Shown: positions 1 through 8,992 of the stretch, one piece after another
Layout: each line of letters starts with the position of its first letter
Position numbering within the stretch: the first letter of the stretch is position 1
Assembly (NCBI GenBank): GCA_003963305.1
Contig: RXJR01000028.1
Location: forward strand, 186,001-250,000
Source of the DNA: Candidatus Melainabacteria bacterium
Lineage (GTDB): Bacteria > Cyanobacteriota > Vampirovibrionia > Obscuribacterales > Obscuribacteraceae
Direction: 5' to 3'
Length of the DNA: 64,000 bases
Program-made: the position numbers and the translations under genes
Notes under the pieces: model-generated
The model's database searches: none
Seen by the model: the letters and a program-made list of their open reading frames with translations, nothing else
What the model was told of the DNA's origin: nothing

Positions 1-369
1 ATTTTCATAATTTGATGCCAGCAGATCGAGCTCCAGGGCTTCACCACCTGGCTCGGCATTTAGCGTTTTCTTTGCGTATGCGGTACTCAAAATAGCAACG
101 CAATATTTTTTCTTGAGAGATTTGCTTGTCCAGCCTAGAGCTTCCATATCAAAATTGACAGCATCGGTTACCATTGCCGCTACAGCTTTGGCTTCAGCCT
201 TCGGAATCCGACAATCTGACACAACCCGTGCGAAACTACTCTCATAGACAGTGGGCAGATTATAGAGTTGCTTATTTTCTGGTTGGCCAAACGAGGCGAA
301 TACGGGCGCGCAGGCAGAGCCTGTAAAAACGATTGCCATGATAGCCAGGAGGTTTCTTCCAAATTTCAT
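1..369 (-). CDS. secreted protein of unknown function, cut by left window edge
   Basis: An open frame runs from ATG at 369 leftward off the window, about 123 residues visible and no stop. The N-terminus is a signal peptide: a Lys/Arg-containing start, a hydrophobic core (LLAIMAIVFTGSA), then a likely signal peptidase I site after PVFA near residue 26. The cysteine in the core lacks a good lipobox, so a lipoprotein is possible but less likely. The mature part seen here is mixed polar with two cysteines and matches no family I know. The start codon overlaps the stop of the upstream ndh gene by one base (TAATG), so the two are probably translated together. Export is inferred; function is unknown. 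Confidence 0.75.
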   Translation of the reverse strand, partial: MKFGRNLLAIMAIVFTGSACAPVFASFGQPENKQLYNLPTVYESSFARVVSDCRIPKAEAKAVAAMVTDAVNFDMEALGWTSKSLKKKYCVAILSTAYAKKTLNAEPGGEALELDLLASNYEN

Positions 370-1643
370 TACTCTTCCAATTGGTCATGATCGCACACAA
401 TCTCGGTTTCGGTAATTAATTGCGCTCCCCGCTGGCATGTAGTGAAGGTCCACAACCACTGACAAAAAACGAGAAATCGACTACGCAGTCCAATCAGAAA
501 AAATATGTGGATTATCAACCAGCTCAGCCAGGCCAATACGCCTCGTGCATGAGCATTGAATGGCCATTTGATATTAGCGACTGCCCGCATGCGGCCGATG
601 GTTGCCATATCGCCTTTGTCAAAGTATCTAAACGGCTTACGCGGCTGGTTGGCTAAGTCTCCGACTATTTGTTCCGCTGCATAAACGCCCATCTGCATGG
701 CTGTCTGCGCCACCCCCGGCAACAACTTCCCATTTAGTTCAAGGTGCGCCAGGTCTCCGCAAATGAATATTTCAGGATGGTGCGGCGGGTTTAAAAACTC
801 GTCCACTATCACACAGCCGCGTTTATCGACTGGAAAGCCCAATGACTTACCGAGCGGCGAAGCCTGCACTCCTGCAGCCCAGATAATCACAGCCGCGTCA
901 ATTCGCCCGCTGCTGGTCATGACATAAGAATCTTGCACGTCAGTTACCTGAGTATTAGTCATAACTTCAACGCCGCAATCCTTCAATTGCTTGGTCGCGC
1001 TGGCGGACAGGTCCTCTGGATACGGTCCTAATACCTTCGGCATCGCCTCCAGCAATATCACCCTTGCTTTGGTGGTATCAATGTGACGAAATTCATCGCG
1101 CAGATAGACGTGACAGGTATCGGCAAGCGCCCCGGCAACTTCAACTCCAGTGGGTCCTCCGCCAATAACAACAAAATTCAAGGGCTTGTGCGTATTGGTT
1201 CGAACCATATCGCGTTCTGCTTCTTCGAAAGCAGAGAACGTTCTTCCTCTAATTCGAAGTGCGTCCTCTATAGTTTTAAGGCCAGGCGCATATCGCTCCC
1301 ATTCATGATGTCCGAAGTAAGAGTGAGTAGCTCCTGTCGCTAATATCAGATAGTCGAACTGCAAAACATCTTCGTTCTTCAAATGAACAAGTCGTTTTTC
1401 CGGATCGATGGATAGAACTTCATCCATCAGCACAGTGGTGTTTGCCTGCTTCTGCAAAATGGCACGGATGGGTTGAGCAATATCTGCCGGCGACAGAGTT
1501 GCAGTTGCCACCTGATAAAGCAAAGGCTGAAACGTGTGGTGATTTTTTCTGTCTACAACAGTGACACTGACTGGCGCTGAACTCAGCGTCTTGGCTGCAC
1601 GCATTCCAGCAAAACCACCACCGATGATCACAACTTTCTTCAT
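369..1643 (-). CDS. ndh: type II NADH:quinone oxidoreductase (NDH-2)
   Basis: NDH-2 is a single-subunit, non-proton-pumping flavoprotein that passes electrons from NADH to quinone at the inner face of the membrane. The 424-residue protein has the FAD-binding Rossmann motif at the start (VVIIGGGFAG, residues 4-13), a second nucleotide-binding GGGPTG for NADH near residue 160, the family ATGA and WAAG turns, and a GD near residue 290 that contacts FAD. A hydrophobic stretch close to the C-terminus (about residues 367-395) is the expected membrane anchor. A longer frame begins at 1688, but ATG 1643 has GGAAG five bases upstream and begins directly with the Rossmann strand. Its stop overlaps the next gene's start by one base, while the kinase gene upstream ends 143 bp away. 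It supports aerobic or at least quinone-linked respiration. Confidence 0.95.
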   Translation of the reverse strand: MKKVVIIGGGFAGMRAAKTLSSAPVSVTVVDRKNHHTFQPLLYQVATATLSPADIAQPIRAILQKQANTTVLMDEVLSIDPEKRLVHLKNEDVLQFDYLILATGATHSYFGHHEWERYAPGLKTIEDALRIRGRTFSAFEEAERDMVRTNTHKPLNFVVIGGGPTGVEVAGALADTCHVYLRDEFRHIDTTKARVILLEAMPKVLGPYPEDLSASATKQLKDCGVEVMTNTQVTDVQDSYVMTSSGRIDAAVIIWAAGVQASPLGKSLGFPVDKRGCVIVDEFLNPPHHPEIFICGDLAHLELNGKLLPGVAQTAMQMGVYAAEQIVGDLANQPRKPFRYFDKGDMATIGRMRAVANIKWPFNAHARGVLAWLSWLIIHIFFLIGLRSRFLVFCQWLWTFTTCQRGAQLITETEIVCDHDQLEE

Positions 1644-1786
1644 AAAGGCTTCCATAAAGACATACCAAATACTATCACCTGGAAACACCTCTTTTCGATG
1701 GCTGCACGTACAACTCAGCCACGGACCAGCTTCAAATCCACAACGCGCAGAGACATTTCGACCAGCTACCGTTCTAAACGTGGCTG

Positions 1787-3229
1787 TCAGCTAACACTGC
1801 TCATCTGCAAAAAATTGGCTCGCAATTCCTCGATGCGCACAAGAGCTTCCTCAGCAGAACCAATTCGTTTTTCCAAATCCATGGCAGTCAAGTCAGCAAC
1901 TAACCTATCCATTCCCTCTGATATGTTTTCATCGAGGCTTCTAGGAGATGTGACTGACAAAGGAACAGGCTCCTGGGCAGTAAGCAAAAAACTCAGGGTA
2001 CAGCCCATGGCGTATAAGTCACTCTGGCTGGTGGCATGCCCCCTGAATTGTTCAGGCGCGATGAACGATTGCTTACCAACGAGAGTACCAGTAGCATTAC
2101 CTAGAAATTCGTTGGCAGCACCAAAATCGATCATCACCAATTCACCGTCACTATCTAACACCAGGTTGTCCGGCGTCACATCCCGATGAACGATAGGCGG
2201 GTCTTGACTGTGCAAATATGCCAAAATTTCTGCGATTCTCGCAGCCCAAACTAAGACCTTATCTTCGCGTTGAGGACCGTTTTGCTTAACGAATTGGCTG
2301 AGGTCTTGCCCACCCCTATATTCGATTAATAGATATTGCCTCGACTCTTCAACAAAGCAATCGATCACTCGCACAATCGAAGGGTGATTGATTTTCATGA
2401 GCAGCCGCGCCTCACGCTCGAACAGCTCAGAGGCCTTCTGCTTGAGTTGCTCATCACTATCTTCGGGAACGACCGATTCTTTAAGCACAACCAGTTCACG
2501 GTCTTTGTACTGACATAAGTAAACGGCGGACAACCCGCCAAAAGAAAGCTGACTGACGACTTTCAAACGACCATCCTGCAAGGTCTGGTTAGGCTCTAAA
2601 GGCACGTATGCAGTTGCAGTAAAGCGACGCGACAACTCATCGTCCCACATCGCCGTGTAGCTAGGCAGGAGAGCCTGATCCGATTGTTTTTGCAACTCCT
2701 CCTGCAGATATTCAAGTTCCGGCGTTCTCTTGCAATTAATAGCCCAAACATTCAAAGCAACAAGAAATTGTTCGAGTTCCTCCGGTGCGAAGCACTTCAC
2801 GTCGAAATACATTGGAAAACCGTCCGTTGTATGAATGACAATCTCGCGCTTCACCTGCGAGTCAACCAGCTGAGCGGAGTTGATAGCACTCCAAACGAAG
2901 TTTCTCCGCAATCCAAAGGTGCTGCCAAGAAAGAAAGGCAATTCAATGCCACTTTTGCTCAAAACAATTCGGTTATCAGATAAATTCAGTACGCTTTTGA
3001 CGCCGAGAACGGTAATCAACAGCATCCCGGTGACAATGCCAACTGTCTGCATCAACGAATAAGAGAGAACTCGCCATGAATCGACGGGATTAATACAAAA
3101 GTAAACGAGCAGCCAGATCAAAAGGCCAGGAATGATGATTCCCCACAACGGCAGAAACAGAACCACTACGGCAAGCATTAGCTTCGCCGGGCGACTGTTA
3201 TATCGCACTACAATCTCAAGATCAGCCAT
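1787..3229 (-). CDS. membrane-anchored Ser/Thr protein kinase (second of overlapping pair)
   Basis: A 480-residue kinase with two hydrophobic membrane stretches at about residues 18-48 and 55-80, a PH/DUF-like linker, and a Hanks-type kinase domain from about residue 223. Visible catalytic elements are the Lys in VVLKE (K250), the Glu of FEREAR, HRD (D350) with N354, DFG (D368) and PEQ. The glycine loop reads SFGGLSAVY, so the first and third glycines of the usual GxGxxG are missing. The start is ATG 3229, with GAGG eight bases upstream; the frame is open to 3310. It overlaps the upstream kinase gene by 8 bp, so they are translationally coupled. The two share the hydrophobic N-terminal layout and the unusual HRD-x-TPDN catalytic loop, showing tandem duplication. 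Substrate unknown. Confidence 0.9.
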   Translation of the reverse strand: MADLEIVVRYNSRPAKLMLAVVVLFLPLWGIIIPGLLIWLLVYFCINPVDSWRVLSYSLMQTVGIVTGMLLITVLGVKSVLNLSDNRIVLSKSGIELPFFLGSTFGLRRNFVWSAINSAQLVDSQVKREIVIHTTDGFPMYFDVKCFAPEELEQFLVALNVWAINCKRTPELEYLQEELQKQSDQALLPSYTAMWDDELSRRFTATAYVPLEPNQTLQDGRLKVVSQLSFGGLSAVYLCQYKDRELVVLKESVVPEDSDEQLKQKASELFEREARLLMKINHPSIVRVIDCFVEESRQYLLIEYRGGQDLSQFVKQNGPQREDKVLVWAARIAEILAYLHSQDPPIVHRDVTPDNLVLDSDGELVMIDFGAANEFLGNATGTLVGKQSFIAPEQFRGHATSQSDLYAMGCTLSFLLTAQEPVPLSVTSPRSLDENISEGMDRLVADLTAMDLEKRIGSAEEALVRIEELRANFLQMSSVS

Positions 3230-5564
3230 GAGAAGACCTCGACTTCCAGTCACGATTCTTGAATCTGCGCACTTCAGGCATCGGCTCAACGCTCTGCAAA
3301 TCGATGACATCCGACCCAGCTACGTCTAATTTCAATATAGATATCACGTTATCAGGCAGCTTCACCTCCGTGCCTTGCAGGGCAGCGAGAGCCTCACGCA
3401 CCTCGATCGCAGACTGATATCGTTGTTCAGGTTCCGTGTGCGTTAGCTTCGACACTATTTCATCGAACTGAGGGATCACATTCGCATCAAAATCACTGGG
3501 ATGAGAACTCGTAATCGGTTCAGGATCTCGCCCCGAAAACAAATAAAACAGTGTCGCTCCCATGGCATACAAATCACTCTGCGGAACCGGTTTGCCTCTA
3601 AACTGCTCAGCAGGCAAGTAGGCATGTTTCCCAACGACAGTGCTGGTTGTAGTCCACTGTTTCTGCTGCGCAACGTTGAAATCGATCAAAACAAGTCGCC
3701 CGGATGCATCAAGAATGAGATTATCGGGTGTGAAATCGCGGTGCACTACCGATGGCGTCAGTGCATGCAAATAATGCAGAACATCACACATTTGCAGTGA
3801 CAGGGCAATAATGTCGTCTAAAGACAATGGTCCGCACTTCTGGACAATCTGCCTGAGCGACAATCCATCGATGTGCTCTAACACAAGATAAGCGCGATGA
3901 TCCTCTAAAAAGAAATCGGTCAACTTCACAATCTGTGGGTGATTCAACTCCTCCAGAATTCTCGCTTCATTCTCAAAACGCTCCAGAGCTTGCTTTCTCA
4001 CATTGCGACTTGTGTAAACGGGCAAAACGAACTCTTTCAGCACGACCGTAGAGCCAGACTTGCCGCGCAGCAACTCCTTTTCATTCGAATCTGAGCGTTC
4101 GCACTCATTCTGCAGATAAGGACCGCAGTCTCGCGCGATATACGCAACTCCCTGACCGCCTGTAGCCAACTGGCGCTCAATTACATAACGACCCGACTTC
4201 AGTTTCACTCCATCGGTAAGAGGTGTGAGTCGGTTACGATTAGGTGGTGTTGTTAAAGATTGCAGCCAAAGTTCAGTGTAACTCTCTCTCTGCGGAGGCA
4301 TCAAAGCTCGAATCAAGGCAGGGTCTTGCACTGCATTCGGTGCCATCTCGGTAATCGTTCTCAACAATGTTTCGCGCGAAACATGACCCTTAATCGATTC
4401 GATATTCAAATTAACCGTCGTCTTATCCTGCATCCTAATTTGCATGCGCCACTTTTCAGGGTTAGCAACATCGCCAAATTGATCAAGCTCAAAAGCAAGC
4501 ATGTCTTCCCATCGATAGCTTCGACGGAAAAGAGGAATCTTTTTCCATCTAAAAAACAATTGCAAACAATCAGATTTCAGCCGAATACCATTAGGTTGAA
4601 AAACAAACATGCCCAACGCAATAGTTGAAATCCACATTACCCCAAGACAAAGGCAAATAAAGAATGGATTGGTCGCAACGGATACATACACTTCAGAGGC
4701 GCTTCCAAGACCGTTTAGCAAAAGTCCGAGCACGAATGACTCGAGTGCATCTATAGTTCTCACAAAAACGGGTACGTCAACGAAACGTTCCACATGTCGT
4801 GCGTCTGCTATGAACCCCCAGACGATATCAGGAATTCTCATCAGATAGGCGAGCAGCAAACCTGCGACCCAGCAATACCAGAAGTATTTCTCATTTTCGC
4901 TCAACGACTGTTTGAATTTATCAAACTGTTCGTGAGGATTATATGGAATCTCGAGAAAGTCCGATTTCGACTCAGGTCCTGTCGTATGCAGTCGTCTTTT
5001 CGGTTTATAAAACCTCTCCCGAAGCGCGGTCAGGTCTTCAAGATCCTCCGGTTCTGCCTCCCACCGGCATTTCGGAGACCACTTTCTCAAGGCCGCGCGA
5101 AGATTCAGCAACTTCCTGACTGAAAGCCTCGAATGGTGTATGTCGACGTGATCCGATCCAACCCAGAAACGCAGGTATATTTCCTTCTCATAGTCATCCC
5201 AATGCCAGCACAGGCGGTCGACGTCGACAATTGGAACCTGCATAGCCTTGAGCGGCGGAAAGGAAATTTTCGATTTTGTCAAAACTAGAGTATTGATTAG
5301 CAGCGCAGCGGTACTAACAGAGCCTAGAGCGAAACTACCAAGCAGCAGGTAGATACGCTCATTCACATCGAAGAAGACAGGAACAAGATAGAAACCGAAT
5401 ATTCCAAGGAAGAGCGCGGGAATGTACACCGCCCAGAGAGGCGCGAGCAACGCCGCCAGACGAAGGGCTGTTCGCATGGTGGAGTTATGCGTGCTGATTA
5501 CGACCCGTTCTTTTTTCACGTGGTCCGTCGCTAGTCCGCTATCGCCTTGAAAGCCTATATCCAT
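3222..5564 (-). CDS. multi-pass membrane Ser/Thr protein kinase with DFN in place of DFG
   Basis: About 780 residues from ATG 5564; a TTG at 5576 is an alternative, and neither has a clear ribosome binding site. The N-terminal 320 residues hold several membrane segments (about 33-63, 72-95, 228-250, 270-290 and 298-322) and the kinase domain spans about 458-710. It has a near-normal glycine loop (LATGGQGVAY), a roughly 30-residue insertion before the ATP-anchoring Lys (K510), HRD (D610) with N614, and PAEQ. The magnesium-binding DFG is DFN (D628-N630); the aspartate needed for catalysis remains. It lies upstream of, overlaps and is paralogous to the next kinase. The gene starts facing the divergent hydrolase gene across about 215 bp, which should hold both promoters. 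Probably a sensor kinase; the ligand is not evident. Confidence 0.9.
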   Translation of the reverse strand: MDIGFQGDSGLATDHVKKERVVISTHNSTMRTALRLAALLAPLWAVYIPALFLGIFGFYLVPVFFDVNERIYLLLGSFALGSVSTAALLINTLVLTKSKISFPPLKAMQVPIVDVDRLCWHWDDYEKEIYLRFWVGSDHVDIHHSRLSVRKLLNLRAALRKWSPKCRWEAEPEDLEDLTALRERFYKPKRRLHTTGPESKSDFLEIPYNPHEQFDKFKQSLSENEKYFWYCWVAGLLLAYLMRIPDIVWGFIADARHVERFVDVPVFVRTIDALESFVLGLLLNGLGSASEVYVSVATNPFFICLCLGVMWISTIALGMFVFQPNGIRLKSDCLQLFFRWKKIPLFRRSYRWEDMLAFELDQFGDVANPEKWRMQIRMQDKTTVNLNIESIKGHVSRETLLRTITEMAPNAVQDPALIRALMPPQRESYTELWLQSLTTPPNRNRLTPLTDGVKLKSGRYVIERQLATGGQGVAYIARDCGPYLQNECERSDSNEKELLRGKSGSTVVLKEFVLPVYTSRNVRKQALERFENEARILEELNHPQIVKLTDFFLEDHRAYLVLEHIDGLSLRQIVQKCGPLSLDDIIALSLQMCDVLHYLHALTPSVVHRDFTPDNLILDASGRLVLIDFNVAQQKQWTTTSTVVGKHAYLPAEQFRGKPVPQSDLYAMGATLFYLFSGRDPEPITSSHPSDFDANVIPQFDEIVSKLTHTEPEQRYQSAIEVREALAALQGTEVKLPDNVISILKLDVAGSDVIDLQSVEPMPEVRRFKNRDWKSRSSHG

Positions 5565-5779
5565 TATGCACGTCAAGTGAAATCGCGCTATGGAGAATAC
5601 CCTGACAATCTAACGTGCTAAGCTTTCCAGACTTAAGGCGCTCGGAACAAACAGGCTAACGGTTTCAGCACAGCAATTGGAAGACGCACACCGGATTGGA
5701 TGCTCACCAGATGGTGATCGTGGCACACGGGCTTATCCGATTAAAACTACCGACAACTGACCCAATACAGGTAACCAGA
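5565..5779. promoter_or_regulatory. divergent intergenic region between kinase pair and serine hydrolase
   Basis: This 215 bp space separates two divergently transcribed genes and so should hold both promoters. I could not identify a convincing pair of promoter hexamers with normal spacing. A TTG-started extension of the hydrolase frame reaches back to 5696, but it would place 28 non-hydrophobic residues before a good signal peptide, so I treat it as untranslated. Confidence 0.4.
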
Positions 5780-7426
5780 ATGAAGACAAAATCGAATTTG
5801 ACGCTTTTATCCGGTCAGCAGACAACCGGGTCAAGAATTGCAATCTCTCTGGTTTCCTTGTCTATTCTGGCATTCTCTCTGACAACATATCCATCTTCCG
5901 CAAAGACAAGCGCTACGCAAAAGCAGGGCGACAAAACCACTCCTGCAGATGCTGCAGTAAACACTGTTACAGAAGCGAAATTGCAATCAGCTCTGGCAAC
6001 GCTAGAGAAGATGTCACAACAGCTCGTCACCGATCAATCTGTACCCGGGCTTGCGGTAGGTGTGGTTTATAAAGACAAATTGGTTTACGCCAGAGGTTTC
6101 GGTGTCAGAGAAGTCGGAAAATCAGAACCTGTCGACGCAGACACAGTATTCCAACTCGCGTCAGTCTCCAAGCCAATCGCATCGACCGTCGTCGCGGCGT
6201 TAGTAGGAGAAGGAAAAATCAATTGGGACTCAAAAATCAGCGAATTGGATCCTCAGTTCAAAATGTTCGATCCGTGGGTAACAAGCCAAATTACCATTCG
6301 TGACTTCTTTGCTCATCGCAGCGGACTGCCGGATCACGCAGGTGATCTGCTTGAAGATCTAGGCGGCGACCGCGCGCAGGTTCTGCACAGCCTGCGCTAT
6401 CAAAAACCTGACAGCAGTTTCAGGTCGCATTACGAATACACAAATTTTGGTATCACAGAAGGTGCCGTGGCGGCAGCGAAAGCTTATGGATTAACCTGGG
6501 AAGAAGCCTCGGAACAGAAGTTGTTTCGCCCCCTGGGAATGAACTCCAGCAGCGCTCGCTACAATGATTTTATGGCGCGACCAAACAAAGCCCTCGGTCA
6601 CGTCAAAGAAAACAATCAATGGGTCCATAGAGATCAGCGCCAACCAGATGCTCAGTCACCGGCAGGTGGCGTCAGTTCATCAGTGACCGACATGGCTAAA
6701 TGGATGCGACTGCAAATCGACAGCGGCAAGTTTGAAGGGAAGCAGATCGTAAACGAAAATGCACTTGCTGAAACTCACCATCCAACCATGTTGACTCAAT
6801 TCAATCCTTTCAACGGAACTCCCGGTTTTTATGGACTGGGTTTCAATGTTTCTTACGATGAACACGGACGTCTGCGCCTCAACCATTCAGGTGCATTTGG
6901 AATGGGTGCGGCTACATGTGTAACGATAATGCCGGGCGAACAACTTGGCGTGATTGCGCTCACAAATGGGAGTCCAAGCGGAATTCCTGAGGCAATAAAT
7001 GCAACTTTTGTCGACATAGCTCAAAACGGTGCGCCTCAACACGATTGGCTGGCAATATTCAAAAAAGCATTTCAAAATCCTGCCCTGTTAGGAGAGGTGA
7101 AAGGCGTAGACTACTCAAAAGCACCGATATCGGTGGCTCCACAATCGGCAAGCTCAGTCTATGTCGGCAAGTACCGCAATGATTTCTTCGGCGATTTAGA
7201 AATCAAAGAAACTAATGGCAAACTATCAATGATTGTTGGTCCGAAGAACATCAGCTCGCCCCTCACGCATTACAACCGGGATATTTTCACTTACATGCCG
7301 ATTGGTGAGAACGCTGATGGCCTGAGCGGTGTTACATTTCTAGTCGGTCCAGGAGAGCACGCTTCAGAAATATTCGTAGAACATTTGAACAAGTGCGGCG
7401 AAGGCACTTTCAAACTGGTTAAGTAG
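5780..7426 (+). CDS. secreted serine hydrolase, beta-lactamase/penicillin-binding fold with C-terminal DUF3471-like domain
   Basis: A 548-residue exported enzyme. A signal peptide covers about residues 1-41 (hydrophobic core IAISLVSLSILAFSL). The serine beta-lactamase-related domain has the nucleophile motif SVSK (S128, K131), the YTN triad element (220-222) and an HSG element in the KTG position (LNHSGAF). The last 80 residues (VGKYRNDFFGDLEI onwards) resemble the small beta-strand domain attached to many esterase-type members of this family. With HSG rather than KTG and this extra domain it is more probably a peptidase, esterase or amidase acting in the periplasm than a resistance enzyme. 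The start is ATG 5780, chosen for the signal peptide. It converges on the next gene with only a 3 bp gap and no terminator is visible. Confidence 0.88.
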   Translation: MKTKSNLTLLSGQQTTGSRIAISLVSLSILAFSLTTYPSSAKTSATQKQGDKTTPADAAVNTVTEAKLQSALATLEKMSQQLVTDQSVPGLAVGVVYKDKLVYARGFGVREVGKSEPVDADTVFQLASVSKPIASTVVAALVGEGKINWDSKISELDPQFKMFDPWVTSQITIRDFFAHRSGLPDHAGDLLEDLGGDRAQVLHSLRYQKPDSSFRSHYEYTNFGITEGAVAAAKAYGLTWEEASEQKLFRPLGMNSSSARYNDFMARPNKALGHVKENNQWVHRDQRQPDAQSPAGGVSSSVTDMAKWMRLQIDSGKFEGKQIVNENALAETHHPTMLTQFNPFNGTPGFYGLGFNVSYDEHGRLRLNHSGAFGMGAATCVTIMPGEQLGVIALTNGSPSGIPEAINATFVDIAQNGAPQHDWLAIFKKAFQNPALLGEVKGVDYSKAPISVAPQSASSVYVGKYRNDFFGDLEIKETNGKLSMIVGPKNISSPLTHYNRDIFTYMPIGENADGLSGVTFLVGPGEHASEIFVEHLNKCGEGTFKLVK

Positions 7427-7429
7427 TCC

Positions 7430-8347
7430 CTACCAAAATGCTTTTCGAATCAGGTAGTGTTCAGGGTCTAATTTATTCATCTCCTGATCGGTAAATCCAC
7501 ATTTGGAAATCGTCTCGAGATCCATTGCACCACTTCGAAACGACTTAGCTTCAAGCAAACTTCGAGCACTTTTACACGTCAGGTTTGGATTGCGGATTGC
7601 CTTGACGTATTCAATATGGGGCATTTTTGCAATGTCTCTCAAATCGTCATCGGATAAGTCGCAGCGTTCCACGTTGATACAAAAGGCAGTGCTACCGGCC
7701 AGTCCCCTAAATGCCCCCGAGGCAAATCGAGTTCTCTCAACATCGAGAAAACTAAGGTGGTTCAAATCGCACAAGGGGACGAGATCAGCAGCAATAAACT
7801 TGCCATCATTCTTAATGCTCTTAGATGAACGAATTTCCAACCATCTTATGTTCGAGCCGGCTAACTGTCGCAGCGCTGAGGGTTCGATGTCACAAGCAAT
7901 CATGCCAAAATGTCTCACTGTCGGCATACGTGCGATACCCCCAAGACTGTCATCAGATATGGTGCCATCCTCGATGCGCAGTATCTCAAACGGATGCGTA
8001 GAAAGAGTCTGAAAGTCAGATCGTTTGAATTCACAGCGCTTCAAGCAAAGCTCACGTAAATTATCTATCGCCAGGACCTTGCGTAAAATCGCGTCGGTTA
8101 ACTTCGCGTCTGACACCACGCATGCAACAAAATTCGGACGATTGATCAGCGTAATCGAAGTCAGTTCATCTTCATCGACCATTAGCGGTGCAACCCGAGT
8201 CGGTAAGTCCACTTTGGTTTGCTTGATCTCGTTGATGTGCTCACTTGAACGATCAACGATATGAACCATAAAAGCAGCCAGAAGCACCGCAACCAGCGCT
8301 AACACCCCCAGCACCGCGACAGTAGTCTTATCGAGTCTTTCAAACAC
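7430..8347 (-). CDS. membrane-anchored leucine-rich-repeat-like protein
   Basis: A 305-residue protein starting at GTG 8347, with GGAG nine bases upstream. One N-terminal membrane segment (about residues 10-28, AVLGVLALVAVLLAAFM) leaves the rest probably outside the cytoplasm. The body has irregular repeats of about 24 residues that combine leucine-rich positions with Cys/Asp-rich turns (LRELCLKRCEF, LEIRSSKSI, LDVERTRF, INVERCDL), as in cysteine-containing leucine-rich repeats. Such folds usually bind proteins. It stands alone, converging on the hydrolase gene. The repeat assignment is made by eye and should be treated as provisional. Confidence 0.7.
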   Translation of the reverse strand: MFERLDKTTVAVLGVLALVAVLLAAFMVHIVDRSSEHINEIKQTKVDLPTRVAPLMVDEDELTSITLINRPNFVACVVSDAKLTDAILRKVLAIDNLRELCLKRCEFKRSDFQTLSTHPFEILRIEDGTISDDSLGGIARMPTVRHFGMIACDIEPSALRQLAGSNIRWLEIRSSKSIKNDGKFIAADLVPLCDLNHLSFLDVERTRFASGAFRGLAGSTAFCINVERCDLSDDDLRDIAKMPHIEYVKAIRNPNLTCKSARSLLEAKSFRSGAMDLETISKCGFTDQEMNKLDPEHYLIRKAFW

Positions 8348-8492
8348 AGTTACTGACTCCGGGTTTCCAAATCAAAGCGTATTCCCGTAATTTCCCCAAT
8401 GACGGGCCGGAGAACCCAAGCTAAAGTCAGGTATCCCTAAGCAATTATATGAAATTCCGCCGCAAACACGGCATGATGGAGCTGCAAATCGT

Positions 8493-8966
8493 ATGGCAGA
8501 CATTCTCAAATTGGTTGAAAAACCAACTGGTTCGGATAAAACAGACAATTCAATCGGAATCAACCTGGTCGATTTAGCTCAGAACGGAGCCGAAAACTCA
8601 GATTCTGGAGCCTCCGCACATTCGAAAGGGAAACAATCAGCCGAAGTGGTGACCCTACCAGCCACATCGCCTGACACCTATCACCTGCCCACACCGGACA
8701 CATTGCATTTAACGCGTCCGCAAATCGATGCTGACCTGAACCGAAAATACCAACCGCTCAATCCCGGCAACTGGAATAATGATTCACCATTGCACGACTA
8801 CTACGAAAACGGGTTGTTGAAATTACAAGGCGACCCTGACGGAAAACGCCTGTTCGGTATTAGAATTTCCGCTCAGAAAAATGAGCGTATTCCGTTTGTG
8901 CCGATAGGAAGACAACACTTAGATGAGAAAGGCGTCGCTCTCGAACTGCGTCTGAAGTTTCCGTAG
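8493..8966 (+). CDS. hypothetical polar protein, 157 residues
   Basis: An intact frame starting at ATG 8493 with GGAG eleven bases before it. There is no signal peptide or membrane segment. The first 70 residues are acidic, Ser/Thr-rich and probably disordered, followed by a Pro/Thr/His stretch with repeated TPDT-type turns (DTYHLPTPDTLHL). The last 60 residues look folded, with several short beta-like runs (RLFGIRIS, VALELRLKF). I recognise no family. It converges on the TPR gene, whose stop is 26 bp away. Its divergent neighbour at 8347 lies 145 bp upstream, so it is probably transcribed alone. Confidence 0.6.
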   Translation: MADILKLVEKPTGSDKTDNSIGINLVDLAQNGAENSDSGASAHSKGKQSAEVVTLPATSPDTYHLPTPDTLHLTRPQIDADLNRKYQPLNPGNWNNDSPLHDYYENGLLKLQGDPDGKRLFGIRISAQKNERIPFVPIGRQHLDEKGVALELRLKFP

Positions 8967-8992
8967 AAGCGATCTAACGCACTGGAATCAAA

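Noticed and set aside
1698-2189. 163-residue open frame on the forward strand
   Set aside because: It lies wholly antisense to the C-terminal part of the well-supported kinase gene, has no ribosome binding site and a composition unlike a protein (many Ser/Arg/Thr from the complementary strand).
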